A stretch of 64,000 nucleotides of DNA from Bacteroidaceae bacterium HV4-6-C5C (GCA_007896885.1 VOIU01000002.1:186001-250000); one strand, 5' to 3'. Counted from the stretch's first letter, positions 17,831 to 26,870 are shown. A program made the numbers and translations. Notes: generated from the letters alone by a model not told the origin.

Positions 17831-19096
17831 TTATTCATAATGCAAAGCCTCGGCAGGTTGTAACTTCATGGCACGTCGGGCCGGTATCCACGATCCAAGA
17901 CCGATCATTGTCCCCATCAGCACAAAAGTGATTAGAAAGCCCAGGATAAAGCGCCATGCAGACATATCCATCTGATTGGTATCGGGAAGCTCCATATAGC
18001 AAAAATTGAAAATAACAACCAATGCCAGCGGGAGTACACTAGTCAACAATAACCAACCTTCGGAAGTGAACAGCCAGCCAATATGGCGATGTGTACTGCC
18101 TAAGGCCAAACGCAATCCGGTTTCGGCACGTCGCTGCTCAATACGCAACCAGAATGTACCTGTAATTCCGAAAAACACATTCAGCAAAGTAAAAATGGCG
18201 ATGAGAGAAAAAACAGTCATACGTTGAAAAGAATCTCTCAGTATATTATCCCGCTGATCGAGCCATGAGCTAGCACCATTGACATATAAATTACCGGCGG
18301 AAAATCCATTACCTTGCGCAATAAATTCATTCATTTCATCCTGAGTCATATTACTTTTCATTCTCACCGTAACTTCCAGATCATTCGGAGAATATCCGTA
18401 TTCATCGGTCTGCTGCAGGATCTCTTTGTCATTCATTAATTGAAATAATGCAGCTTCAGGTTTTTTGAAATCATCGGGTCGAATGGGATTTGTCACCGCT
18501 GCTATTTTTATATCATTAGTTGCATTAGGAAATTTGACCGACCGCCTGACAGCAGACATATTTCCAAAAAACTCATGCTCAAGTTCCGGAGTTACCAATA
18601 TGCCATCATACAATTGAGAGCTCCGTCTGGCATCTATTTTCCCTCCCGATTTATCTTTAACTCGAAAAACGTCAAAGTAGCCAAGTGATACCACATAGCG
18701 GTGGAAATTCTTATCTGTGAAACGTGTACTATCCGCCGAACAAGGCAATATACTTGTCCATGAATTGCCGAAAGAATAAGGAGATGAATAGAAAGCCACA
18801 CACACTGACTCCACTTGTGGCACTTGGCGCATCCTGTCCATGATTTGTAACATGGCCTTACCTTTGGTAATTGTCGTATCACTCACATACTCCGGTGCCG
18901 TAGAAGGATAATTACCGAAAGAGAGTCGCCAGCAATTCTCAACATTGTATCCCAAAGGCTGATGGTAGGTGTAAATGCGCACAATAAACAAGTCGCATAT
19001 CAACCAAAGAGCGAAAAAGACTAAAGAAAGCTCAGCAAATATCCAACCGTTCTGATGACGTTGGTTCCAAAGTATCTTAAATAGATGTTTCAACAT
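17831..19096 (-). CDS. FtsX/MacB-like ABC permease, type B (first pair)
   Basis: The permease has 421 residues. TM1 is at about 16-35 (NGWIFAELSLVFFALWLICD) and the motif YHQPLGYNVENCWRL follows. The C-terminal half contains SLIAIFTLLNVFFGITGTFWL and the coupling region RIEQRRAETGLRLALGSTH (quoted in parts), and the end is WIPARRAMKLQPAEALHYE. It is 32 bp downstream of its type A partner. Within the cluster it best shows the shared type B pattern. Confidence 0.88.
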   Translation of the reverse strand: MLKHLFKILWNQRHQNGWIFAELSLVFFALWLICDLFIVRIYTYHQPLGYNVENCWRLSFGNYPSTAPEYVSDTTITKGKAMLQIMDRMRQVPQVESVCVAFYSSPYSFGNSWTSILPCSADSTRFTDKNFHRYVVSLGYFDVFRVKDKSGGKIDARRSSQLYDGILVTPELEHEFFGNMSAVRRSVKFPNATNDIKIAAVTNPIRPDDFKKPEAALFQLMNDKEILQQTDEYGYSPNDLEVTVRMKSNMTQDEMNEFIAQGNGFSAGNLYVNGASSWLDQRDNILRDSFQRMTVFSLIAIFTLLNVFFGITGTFWLRIEQRRAETGLRLALGSTHRHIGWLFTSEGWLLLTSVLPLALVVIFNFCYMELPDTNQMDMSAWRFILGFLITFVLMGTMIGLGSWIPARRAMKLQPAEALHYE

Positions 19097-19128
19097 ATCT
19101 CATTTATATTTATCATGATCAATACATT

Positions 19129-20394
19129 TCAGTCGACATCATTCAAAGATGTCACAATAGGCATGCGTGCGGAACGTATAGCCGGTATACCCACACTAAT
19201 TAAGTTCATCAAAAAGGTGAATAAAAATGCCAGCAGAAAAGTTCCCGGCTTAAGTAACATTCCGGTTGTGAATTCCACGTCATTAGAGATAAGCAGGTCT
19301 TTACAAAGGGATAACAAACCGTATGACAGGAAAAGACCGATTACCCCTCCAATTAGTGAATAGAGCATATTCTCTACCAATACTTGCTCTACGATGACAC
19401 GGAAAGGAGCACCAAAAGCTTTACGCACTCCTATCTCGCTACGTCGCTTACGGAACTGGGTCAAGGTGATGCCTACAATATTCAAAGCCGGCAATACCAG
19501 CAAAAACAAAATCAGTCCACCGCGACTGGCAATAAACTCGGCGGTCTTTACCGGATAAAAACCGTTTCCACCCATCAATTTGTCCATTTGTGTGATAGGT
19601 CCCGCCAAAAAATCGGTCTTAGTATTTTTTAATGTCGTATTAAACCGTGCCAATGCGCGCTGAGCTTCATTACGAATAGCAGAAAAATCTGCGGACGAAC
19701 GAGCGAGTATGCAAGCGGTAAAAGCACCGGTTGTTGCTTCGTAATATCCTACATTAGCTTCCATTAATGCTTTATTTACCGTGTAAGGCATCCAGATTTT
19801 GGCATAAGCGGAAGAAGCCGCCATACTAACATCTTTAACCACACCACATACTGTATAATCTTCAAAGTTGATGCGGAATGTACGCCCCACTACATCGGCT
19901 GCGCCAAATACTTTCCGGGCGGCACTTTCGGACATTACAGCCCGATGTATGCCTGAATCAAAATCGGAGGCGGTAAAAGGTGCCCCACTGATAAAGTCAA
20001 AATCAAACACTTTCCAAAAGGCCGTATCAGTGTACTTCACCGGATATTTATCAACTATCTTCTGCCCGGGAAGATTGACGGGCATTTGCATCATGCTTAT
20101 CCCTGTAACCGCTTCGGGTATCTTCAGGTCATAAAGGCATTCACGCAGTACACGCACTCCCATCTGTCCCCTATTACTGCCCTGTTCAGTTTTCGACCCG
20201 GCTTGAAAAGCATCGACATACAGTGTACGGAAGCGATGGTTTTCGGGAGCGTAATCGGCATAAATCACCTGATAGACCAGGATCACCAGCATGATGGCTG
20301 CAATGGAAAGCGCCGTACCGGCTATAGAAAGAGAACTGATAATACGGTTCTCTTTTAATATTATCCAGGCTTGTTTGATATAAAGCTTATACAT
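19129..20394 (-). CDS. FtsX/MacB-like ABC permease, type A (first pair)
   Basis: The permease has 421 residues and begins MYKLYIKQAWIILKENRII, with TM1 at about 20-42 (AGTALSIAAIMLVILVYQ). The second membrane part begins LILFLLVLPALNIVGITLTQ and leads into RSEIGVRKAFGAPFR. The end IPAIRSARMPIVTSLNDVD is of type A. It follows the adaptor gene by 26 bp, so the first unit is adaptor, A, B, A, B. The clear paralogy among the A proteins and among the B proteins points to repeated duplication of an A-B pair. Confidence 0.88.
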   Translation of the reverse strand: MYKLYIKQAWIILKENRIISSLSIAGTALSIAAIMLVILVYQVIYADYAPENHRFRTLYVDAFQAGSKTEQGSNRGQMGVRVLRECLYDLKIPEAVTGISMMQMPVNLPGQKIVDKYPVKYTDTAFWKVFDFDFISGAPFTASDFDSGIHRAVMSESAARKVFGAADVVGRTFRINFEDYTVCGVVKDVSMAASSAYAKIWMPYTVNKALMEANVGYYEATTGAFTACILARSSADFSAIRNEAQRALARFNTTLKNTKTDFLAGPITQMDKLMGGNGFYPVKTAEFIASRGGLILFLLVLPALNIVGITLTQFRKRRSEIGVRKAFGAPFRVIVEQVLVENMLYSLIGGVIGLFLSYGLLSLCKDLLISNDVEFTTGMLLKPGTFLLAFLFTFLMNLISVGIPAIRSARMPIVTSLNDVD

Positions 20395-20420
20395 ATTTCC
20401 TTATTATTTTTCTTGCTTTA

Positions 20421-21671
20421 TCACTTATTCAGCTTCAATTTGTTCTTATTCTTGTAATCATTCATATCACTTACGACTACCTGATCGCCGGCCTTGAGCC
20501 CGCTAAGAACTTCTACATATTCAAAATTGCTATCACCCAGCTGGACTTTGCGTTTTACGATCTCATTATCGGAGTTACGGACAAAAAGTTCGTATTCACC
20601 GCGACCGACATAGTATGATGCATTAGCTATACGCATTACATCTTCTTTCACCGCATTCATGACATAGACATCTGTCTTAAGTCCCGAGCGTAAGCGGCTG
20701 TTATTATCTTCTTTCAATTGAACACTAAAAGAAATCACCCCGTTCTTTGACAGCGGAGTTACACTGCTGATTGTACCTTCCAATTTCTCATTGCCAATTT
20801 TCACAATAGCCTTACCACCAGCCGACACGCGGTCACCATAAGTATCGGCAATTTCGGCATCCACTTTAAAATGACTCAAATCAGAAATCACTGCAATCTG
20901 ACTACCCTGAGCAACTTGTGCACCAATTTGGTTATTTATGTAAGTCAAGATAGCTCTACGTGGCGAGCGTACCCGGGCATCCTCCAATGTACGTTTCACT
21001 TCGGCAAGTCCTTTGCGGAAAATACTGAAATCCAATTCCTGCACCTTATATTCCGAAGCCAGCACATCTTTCTCGTTGGTATACTGCTGTTTGAGCTGTT
21101 GGTATTCTAGTTGGGCAACATTATAACTAAGTTCAGCCTGATGCACTTTATCGGTAGTCCCTGAGCCTAAACTATCGAGGTACTGCTCATTACGCAATTC
21201 TACTTTCATGCGGTTAAGCTTCATGGCGGACACCTTAATTTGCATGGCAAGATCGTTTAGCTTGGTCTGGTTATTCACCCGAAGCTGGCTCAGCTTATAA
21301 CTCCTCATTTGCTCCTCATCCAGCATTTTCTTATAATCGGTTTCAGCGCTTTGCAAGTCGAGTTTTAATATAGGAGTACCTACCCCTACACTATCCCCAC
21401 CTTTTTTATAAATCTCCAGAATACGAGTATTAATAGGCGAATTAATAATTTCTTCAAAAGCCGGAACCACTTTTCCGGAAGCACTTACGCTTACTTCAAT
21501 TGTCCCTTTATCTACGGCAGAGAAGACCAAATCTTTCTCTTTCACCCCTGTACGCATAAAAGAGATGAGTACGCTTATTACTGCTACTATTGCCACACCG
21601 GCACCCCCATAACGGATAATTTTCTTGTTGCGCGCTTTGTTACGCTCCTCTTTCGGAATTTCTCTGTCCAT
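20421..21671 (-). CDS. Periplasmic adaptor (membrane fusion) protein, HlyD/MacA type
   Basis: The adaptor has 416 residues: a cytoplasmic basic start (MDREIPKEERNKARNKK), one TM helix at about 24-44 (GGAGVAIVAVISVLISFMRT), a lipoyl-like half (about 60-115, with VSASGKVVPAFEEIINSPIN), a long alpha-helical hairpin (about 120-215, strongly charged and heptad-like) and the second lipoyl half plus beta-barrel domain with AIVKIGNEKLEGTISSVTPL. Such adaptors link an inner-membrane ABC or RND motor to a TolC-type channel. No TolC gene lies in this cluster, so an outer-membrane partner must come from elsewhere. It is the first gene after the stronger sigma-54-like promoter. Confidence 0.9.
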   Translation of the reverse strand: MDREIPKEERNKARNKKIIRYGGAGVAIVAVISVLISFMRTGVKEKDLVFSAVDKGTIEVSVSASGKVVPAFEEIINSPINTRILEIYKKGGDSVGVGTPILKLDLQSAETDYKKMLDEEQMRSYKLSQLRVNNQTKLNDLAMQIKVSAMKLNRMKVELRNEQYLDSLGSGTTDKVHQAELSYNVAQLEYQQLKQQYTNEKDVLASEYKVQELDFSIFRKGLAEVKRTLEDARVRSPRRAILTYINNQIGAQVAQGSQIAVISDLSHFKVDAEIADTYGDRVSAGGKAIVKIGNEKLEGTISSVTPLSKNGVISFSVQLKEDNNSRLRSGLKTDVYVMNAVKEDVMRIANASYYVGRGEYELFVRNSDNEIVKRKVQLGDSNFEYVEVLSGLKAGDQVVVSDMNDYKNKNKLKLNK

Positions 21672-21743
21672 GATCTGAATTATATGTATTAGTCTTTATT
21701 AATTTACTTCGTATGAAGATTGCCTCTCTTCGATTGAAAGTAA

Positions 21744-21758
21744 GCTAAATATATGCCA
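21744..21758 (-). promoter_or_regulatory. Sigma-54-like -24/-12 promoter, first unit of ABC cluster
   Basis: On the minus strand the box reads TGGCATATATTTAGC, preceded by TT. The GG (21757-21756) and GC (21745-21744) are separated by exactly 10 nt, and the CA after GG also fits the TGGCAC consensus. The start codon of the adaptor gene is at 21671, giving a leader near 60 nt. Confidence 0.7.
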
Positions 21759-21802
21759 AAAAGCTAATCTGTTGATAAACAGCGATAAAAGAAAATATAA
21801 AA

Positions 21803-21820
21803 GTGTTCGAAATCGGACAC
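21803..21820. promoter_or_regulatory. 18-bp dyad, probable enhancer site of a sigma-54 activator (copy 1)
   Basis: GTGTTCGAAATCGGACAC is the reverse complement, with two differences, of the dyad at 14960-14977. Its near edge is 45 bp from the -24/-12 box. It runs into the perfect 10-bp palindrome ACACTAGTGT (21817-21826). Confidence 0.65.
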
Positions 21821-21925
21821 TAGTGTACTATTTTAAATGGTATAGAGTGTATCAACCCAAAGAAAAATCAACCTTCCATTCCATCCTATGAAAGGTTTTA
21901 ACTAACCTGCATAAAATGATGAAAA

Positions 21926-21990
21926 TCGACGAAAAATGAATGAAAATCATCAAAAAACGAGGCAAAAACACCTGTTTTTCGTCGAAAAAC
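21926..21990. repeat. Inverted repeat in ABC cluster / pyrB spacer
   Basis: TCGACGAAAAA (21926-21936) is repeated in inverse at 21975-21985, and the right copy forms a second dyad GTTTTTCG-T-CGAAAAAC (21974-21990). No T-tail fits a terminator for either flanking gene. The purpose is unknown. Confidence 0.5.
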
Positions 21991-22160
21991 ATTAAATAAT
22001 ACGTAAAAAAAAGAATGTCGAAATATTCATTTTTCCACATACAAAAATACAAAATTAAACGCTATATATCAACATATTACGCATATAAATAGAACAATTT
22101 ATTTACTGCAAAAATGGGCATAAATCAACTAAAAAAGGCCTAAATAAAGAAATCCTATTA

Positions 22161-22287
22161 AGAAATGAAGATGATAAGGAAAGGAAAAAAAGAAAGGAAG
22201 AAAAGAAAGCGTATAAAGAAAAGAAGAGAAAGAAATAAAAGGAAAGCAACAGCAGAAGAAAAAAGAAGAGTGTGAGGAGAGAAAGGT
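22161..22287 (+). repeat. Polypurine tract
   Basis: About 127 bp are nearly all A and G on the plus strand, with only scattered pyrimidines. A triple CTGATG tandem repeat follows at 22292-22309. The tract creates a meaningless Phe/Ser/Leu-rich open frame on the minus strand. No gene is called. Confidence 0.7.
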
Positions 22288-22327
22288 AATTCTGATGCTG
22301 ATGCTGATGATTTTGGAAAATAAAGTT

Positions 22328-22430
22328 GCAGCCACTGGCAATTAGAGTTGAAGCCGGTGGCTACTGAGCTTGTAGCTACCGGCTACATAACAAATAGCCA
22401 TTGGCTACCGGAGCTTTAGCCGGTGGCTGC
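22328..22430. repeat. Cluster of five 12-13 bp modules in alternating orientation
   Basis: Copies of AGCCGGTGGCTAC or its complement lie at 22328-22339 (inverse, GCAGCCACTGGC), 22352-22364, 22372-22384 (inverse), 22396-22408 (AGCCATTGGCTAC) and 22418-22430 (AGCCGGTGGCTGC). Copies 2 and 3 can pair with a 7-nt loop, and copies 1 and 5 can pair around them, each with one G-U type change. That makes a branched structure about 125 bp upstream of pyrB. Confidence 0.65.
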
Positions 22431-22555
22431 GAAAGATCTCTTCCGCAATTACAGAAAAGTACACTCTTGAACGGAAAATATTCATACTCTGCTTTTAATC
22501 CCGGGATATTTTGTGTAACTTTACACTCTCGAAAAGAACCAAAAACGTAAACGAA

Positions 22556-23494
22556 ATGGAAAACAGGAGTTTAGTTACCATTGCCGATCATAGCAAGGAG
22601 AAGATTCTGTATATGATCGAAATGGCGAAGCAATTCGAGAAACACCCCAACAGTAAGTTGTTGGAAGGAAAAGTTGTCGCCACTCTCTTTTTCGAGCCAT
22701 CCACCCGCACAAGACTTAGTTTTGAAACTGCCGCCAACCGCCTGGGTGCACGGGTTATCGGTTTCAGTGATCCCAAAGCCACCAGTTCCTCTAAAGGGGA
22801 AACGTTGAAAGATACCATCAAGATGGTTAGCAATTATGCTGATATCATCGTGATGAGACATTATCTGGAAGGAGCAGCCCGCTATGCCAGTGAAGTGACA
22901 AATATCCCCATTGTTAATGCAGGGGACGGATCGAACCAGCATCCTTCGCAAACAATGCTCGATCTCTACTCCATCTACAAAACACAGGGCACGCTGGAAA
23001 ATTTGAATATCTTTTTGGTAGGTGATTTAAAATACGGCCGTACCGTACACTCTTTGTTGATGGCCATGCGCCATTTTAACCCCACATTCCATTTCATTGC
23101 TCCGGACGAACTAAAAATGCCGGAAGAGTATAAAATATATTGCCGTGAGCAAGGCATCAACTATGTGGAACATACCGACTTTACGGAAGAAATCATAGCG
23201 GATGCCGACATTCTTTACATGACGCGTGTACAGCGTGAGCGCTTTACTGACTTAATGGAATATGAGCGGGTGAAGAACGTGTATATTCTTCGCAATAAAA
23301 TGCTGGATCAAACTCGCCCGAATCTCTGTATTTTGCATCCTCTGCCGCGTGTCAACGAGATAGCATACGATGTGGATGAAAATCCCAAAGCTTACTATTT
23401 CCAACAAGCACAAAATGGAGTGTATGCCCGCGAAGCAATCCTTTGCGATGTATTGGGCATCACGTTGGATCAAGTTAAAGAAATTCTATCTTAA
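22556..23494 (+). CDS. pyrB: Aspartate carbamoyltransferase catalytic subunit
   Basis: This 312-residue enzyme catalyses carbamoyl phosphate + aspartate to carbamoyl aspartate, the first committed step of pyrimidine synthesis. The start MENRSLVTI is preferred over an in-frame ATG 15 codons upstream because it matches the family N-terminus. The carbamoyl phosphate loop [13 protein letters not shown] is at residues 45-57, the [10 protein letters not shown] motif is near 130-140, and HPLPRVNEI near 264-272 supplies aspartate-binding residues. The regulatory subunit gene pyrI follows after 20 bp, as in allosteric ATCases. A possible -7 element TAACTTTA lies at 22516-22523 but with a poor -33. Confidence 0.96.
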   Translation: MENRSLVTIADHSKEKILYMIEMAKQFEKHPNSKLLEGKVVATLFFEPSTRTRLSFETAANRLGARVIGFSDPKATSSSKGETLKDTIKMVSNYADIIVMRHYLEGAARYASEVTNIPIVNAGDGSNQHPSQTMLDLYSIYKTQGTLENLNIFLVGDLKYGRTVHSLLMAMRHFNPTFHFIAPDELKMPEEYKIYCREQGINYVEHTDFTEEIIADADILYMTRVQRERFTDLMEYERVKNVYILRNKMLDQTRPNLCILHPLPRVNEIAYDVDENPKAYYFQQAQNGVYAREAILCDVLGITLDQVKEILS

Positions 23495-23514
23495 AACAGT
23501 TAGTCTATCCGGTT

Positions 23515-23976
23515 ATGAGTAAGAAAAAACAAGAACTACAAGTTGCTGCTCTGGAGAACGGCACTGTTATCGATCATATTCCTTCCGAGAATTTATTTAC
23601 AGTAGTCTCATTGCTCGGCCTTGAGCACATGGGTAACAATATCACTATCGGTTTCAACCTGAAGAGTAAGAAGCTGGGTAAAAAAGGAATTATCAAAATT
23701 GCGGATAAGTTTTTCTGCGACGAAGAGATCAATCGTATTGCTGTAGTGGCACCTTTTGTTAAGTTGAATATCATCCGTGACTATGAAGTAGTGGAAAAAC
23801 GTGAAGTAAGTCTACCGGACGAACTTCGTGGCATCGTAAAATGTGCCAATCCCAACTGCATCACCAACAACGAGCCGATGCCTACCCTCTTCCATGTAGT
23901 GGATAAGGACAAATGCGTGATACGCTGTTGCTATTGCGAAAAAGAGCAGACTCGGGACGAAATAGAAATTATCTGA
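23515..23976 (+). CDS. pyrI: Aspartate carbamoyltransferase regulatory subunit
   Basis: This 153-residue partner of PyrB binds effector nucleotides (CTP, ATP). The N-terminal allosteric domain begins [20 protein letters not shown]. The C-terminal zinc domain has four cysteines in the pattern C-x4-C-x(n)-C-x2-C (CANPNC and CCYCEKEQ), which bind Zn and contact the catalytic chain. The length is normal. It is co-transcribed with pyrB and ends 5 bp before the flavin reductase-like gene. Confidence 0.96.
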   Translation: MSKKKQELQVAALENGTVIDHIPSENLFTVVSLLGLEHMGNNITIGFNLKSKKLGKKGIIKIADKFFCDEEINRIAVVAPFVKLNIIRDYEVVEKREVSLPDELRGIVKCANPNCITNNEPMPTLFHVVDKDKCVIRCCYCEKEQTRDEIEII

Positions 23977-23981
23977 TTAAA

Positions 23982-24551
23982 ATGAAGCAAGACTGGAAGC
24001 CCGGAACCATGATCTATCCGCTGCCAGCTGTAATGGTAAGCTGCGGAAGTACCCCGGAAGAATATAATATAATCACAGTGGCATGGACTGGTACTATTTG
24101 TACCAATCCGCCAATGTGCTATATCTCGGTACGCCCCGAACGGCATTCGTACGAAATACTACGACGCAACATGGAATTCGTAATTAACCTCACCACCAAA
24201 GATATGGCACGCGCCACTGACTGGTGTGGAGTACGGTCGGGTAAAGCCTACAATAAATTCGAAGAAACCGGCTTGACTCCGGGAAAGTGCACTGTGGTAA
24301 ATGCACCTCTTATAGAAGAATCTCCGCTTTGCATAGAATGCAGAGTAAAAGAGATACTCTCCTTAGGTTCACACGACATGTTTATTGCTGATGTGGTTAA
24401 TGTTCGTGCAGATGAGCGGCATCTCAATACAGAAACGGGTAAACTGGAACTTGCCGAATCTAATTTGCTGACTTATATTCACGGAGGATATTACGAATTA
24501 GGAGATAAAATAGGAAAATTCGGATGGTCGGTAGAGAAAAGTAAAACATAG
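23982..24551 (+). CDS. Flavin reductase family protein
   Basis: The protein has 189 residues with the FMN-binding split-barrel fold of the flavin reductase-like family. MKQDWKPGTMIYPLPAVMVS is the natural start; an upstream in-frame ATG lies inside pyrI. The core pattern of the family is visible in NIITVAWTGTICTNPPMCYIS and in RPERHSYEILRRNMEFVINL. It probably binds FMN and reduces a flavin or acts as an NAD(P)H:FMN oxidoreductase; the partner is unknown. It starts 5 bp after pyrI and ends 6 bp before the next gene, so it is in the pyrBI transcript. A direct role in pyrimidine synthesis is not implied by sequence. Confidence 0.85.
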   Translation: MKQDWKPGTMIYPLPAVMVSCGSTPEEYNIITVAWTGTICTNPPMCYISVRPERHSYEILRRNMEFVINLTTKDMARATDWCGVRSGKAYNKFEETGLTPGKCTVVNAPLIEESPLCIECRVKEILSLGSHDMFIADVVNVRADERHLNTETGKLELAESNLLTYIHGGYYELGDKIGKFGWSVEKSKT

Positions 24552-24557
24552 ACATTT

Positions 24558-25379
24558 ATGATTGGAAATGCTTCCCTATACAAGAATTTAAAGAAGTATG
24601 CCGCCCGTATAATAAGCAACGGCAAACTCATGACTTTAGGCTTGTTGTTGTTAACGGCAGGGACTCTTTGCGCACAATCACTCCACGTCCCCGGAACGAT
24701 AGAAAACGAAGATTCAAATTCGAGTAAAAGAGAGCATAAAATCAATTTCGGAATAAAGGGAGGATTTACTTCTTCCTTATTTTTGGTCTCCAATCTCAGC
24801 ATAAACGGAATAAGTATAGATGAAGTGCAAAATAACTATAAGATCGGCTATTTCGGTTCTATGTTCATGCGCATCAATTTCGGCAAACACTTTTTACAGC
24901 CGGAAGTTTCATACAATATCAATCGATGTAATATCACTTTCTTCGAACCGGGTGAAACGGAAGACACCGCCGAACCGGCTTCCATTACCTCATCCATTCA
25001 TAGCATCGATATACCTGTACTCTATGGTTACAATGTGATTAAAGATGGTGACTACAGCATGGCCATATTCGGAGGTCCCAAGTTAAGATATATTTGGAAT
25101 AAGGAAAGCGAAGTGACATTTAAGAACTTCAGCATAAACAACCTGCATGAGCGACTCTATCCTCTTAACGCTTCGTTCACCATAGGTACCTCTGTGACCA
25201 TATCAAGGGTGTTTTTCGACTTCAGATACGACATCGGTTTGCACAATATTTCACGGGAAGTCACCGAAAGTAACAACGACGGCAGTGAAGCTACTTCCAC
25301 CACTCCCGGATCAAGTAATGAGCTTCGTTTTCATCGCCAAGATAACGTGTTAAGCTTCTCACTCGGTCTTTTCTTTTAG
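24558..25379 (+). CDS. PorT-like outer membrane beta-barrel protein
   Basis: The protein has 273 residues. The hydrophobic signal segment is internal (about residues 22-40, NGKLMTLGLLLLTAGTLCAQ), preceded by a basic stretch, so the true start may be the Met at about residue 25. The mature part carries repeated amphipathic strands (INFGIKGGFTSSLF, IGYFGSMFMRINFGKHFLQPEVSYN, DYSMAIFGGPKLRYIW) and ends with a C-terminal aromatic strand FSLGLFF, typical of barrels recognised by BamA. It follows the flavin reductase gene by 6 bp. The function is unknown. Confidence 0.8.
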   Translation: MIGNASLYKNLKKYAARIISNGKLMTLGLLLLTAGTLCAQSLHVPGTIENEDSNSSKREHKINFGIKGGFTSSLFLVSNLSINGISIDEVQNNYKIGYFGSMFMRINFGKHFLQPEVSYNINRCNITFFEPGETEDTAEPASITSSIHSIDIPVLYGYNVIKDGDYSMAIFGGPKLRYIWNKESEVTFKNFSINNLHERLYPLNASFTIGTSVTISRVFFDFRYDIGLHNISREVTESNNDGSEATSTTPGSSNELRFHRQDNVLSFSLGLFF

Positions 25380-25425
25380 AAACTAAAAAACTGCTTTAAG
25401 TTACAGTTTATTCGTTTTTTTGCCG

Positions 25426-25433
25426 TAAATTTG
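25426..25433 (+). promoter_or_regulatory. Candidate -7 element of glyA
   Basis: TAAATTTG fits TAnnTTTG and lies 53 bp before the glyA start. No good TTTG lies at the expected -33 spacing, so only half of the promoter is convincing. Confidence 0.5.
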
Positions 25434-25486
25434 TGCGCTTAATAAGAGATTTTTTGATTTATCTATAATAATCTACTAAGCAAAAA

Positions 25487-26767
25487 ATGAAAAGAGACGA
25501 CCTAGTTTTCGATATTATCGAAAAAGAACACCAACGTCAGCTCAAAGGCATTGAACTGATAGCATCGGAAAATTTTGTAAGTGACCAAGTCATGCAGGCA
25601 ATGGGTTCCTGCCTCACCAACAAGTACGCTGAAGGCTATCCCGGCAAACGCTATTACGGCGGATGCGAAGTGGTAGACCAAAGCGAGCAGCTTGCCATTG
25701 ACCGCATTAAAGAAATATTCGGCGCAGAATGGGCTAACGTACAGCCTCATTCGGGAGCACAAGCCAATGCTGCTGTATTTCTTGCTGTCTTAAATCCCGG
25801 TGATAAGTTCATGGGATTGAATCTAGCTCACGGTGGTCATCTTTCACACGGCTCTCTAGTCAATACCTCCGGCATTATTTACACTCCTTGTGAATATAAC
25901 CTCAACAAAGAAACAGGTCGCGTAGACTACGACCAAATGGAAGAAGTAGCACTTCGTGAAAAACCGAAAATGATTATCGGTGGTGGTTCTGCTTATTCTC
26001 GTGAATGGGATTATAAGCGCATGCGCGAAATTGCTGATAAAGTAGGCGCTATCCTTATGATTGACATGGCTCACCCTGCCGGTCTTATCGCTGCCGGCTT
26101 ATTGGATAATCCGGTGAAATATGCTCATATCGTAACTTCAACCACTCACAAGACATTGCGTGGTCCTCGTGGCGGTATTATCCTTATCGGTAAAGACTTC
26201 CCAAATCCATGGGGTAAAACAACTCCTAAAGGTGAAGTCAAAATGATGTCGCAATTGCTGGATTCCGCTGTATTCCCGGGAATACAAGGTGGTCCGTTGG
26301 AACATGTCATTGCAGCTAAAGCAGCCTCTTTCTATGAAATTCTTCAACCGGAATTTAAAGAATATGCCAAACAGGTAAAGAAAAACGCAGCTGTTTTGGC
26401 TCAAGCATTGATTGACCGTGGATTCACAATTGTATCGGGTGGTACTGACAACCACTCCATGCTGGTAGATCTGCGTTCTAAATATCCTGACCTGACAGGT
26501 AAGGTAGCAGAAAAAGCATTGGTTTCGGCTGATATTACCGCTAATAAAAATATGGTTCCATTTGACAGTCGCTCGGCATTCCAAACTTCCGGTATCCGTC
26601 TGGGTACTCCGGCTATCACCACTCGTGGAGCTAAGGAAGACTTGATGTTGGAAATTGCAGAAATGATTGAAACAGTACTTTCTAATGTGGAAAATGAAGA
26701 GGTAATAGCTAAAGTACGTGCTCGTGTAAACGAAACAATGAAAAAATACCCATTGTTCGCATACTAA
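25487..26767 (+). CDS. glyA: Serine hydroxymethyltransferase
   Basis: This 426-residue PLP enzyme interconverts serine and glycine and makes 5,10-methylene-tetrahydrofolate. The conserved N-terminal [20 protein letters not shown], the [14 protein letters not shown] loop, [12 protein letters not shown] and the PLP-lysine motif [13 protein letters not shown] with Lys222 are all present. The length is normal. It is a monocistronic plus-strand gene closed by a bidirectional terminator. Another folate gene, fhs, lies about 18 kb away, beyond the alginate PUL. Confidence 0.97.
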   Translation: MKRDDLVFDIIEKEHQRQLKGIELIASENFVSDQVMQAMGSCLTNKYAEGYPGKRYYGGCEVVDQSEQLAIDRIKEIFGAEWANVQPHSGAQANAAVFLAVLNPGDKFMGLNLAHGGHLSHGSLVNTSGIIYTPCEYNLNKETGRVDYDQMEEVALREKPKMIIGGGSAYSREWDYKRMREIADKVGAILMIDMAHPAGLIAAGLLDNPVKYAHIVTSTTHKTLRGPRGGIILIGKDFPNPWGKTTPKGEVKMMSQLLDSAVFPGIQGGPLEHVIAAKAASFYEILQPEFKEYAKQVKKNAAVLAQALIDRGFTIVSGGTDNHSMLVDLRSKYPDLTGKVAEKALVSADITANKNMVPFDSRSAFQTSGIRLGTPAITTRGAKEDLMLEIAEMIETVLSNVENEEVIAKVRARVNETMKKYPLFAY

Positions 26768-26870
26768 GCTATTCTGTAGTACAGTACAGAGAGGCAACTC
26801 GCAATAATTGTACAAACTGTTTATTGAAAAAGTGACACTTTTACTTTAAATTACATTAGATACATTCAGT

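Noticed and set aside
21852..22052. 66-codon frame on the minus strand in the ABC/pyrB spacer
   Set aside because: AT-rich, hydrophobic and repeat-containing, with no homology pattern; it also lies upstream of the enhancer-like dyad.
22129..22341. 70-codon Phe/Ser/Leu-rich frame on the minus strand
   Set aside because: It is only the complement of the polypurine tract and crosses the repeat cluster.
26138..26815. 225-codon frame antisense to glyA
   Set aside because: Composition follows the codon structure of glyA on the other strand; cysteine/phenylalanine-rich translation without domains.
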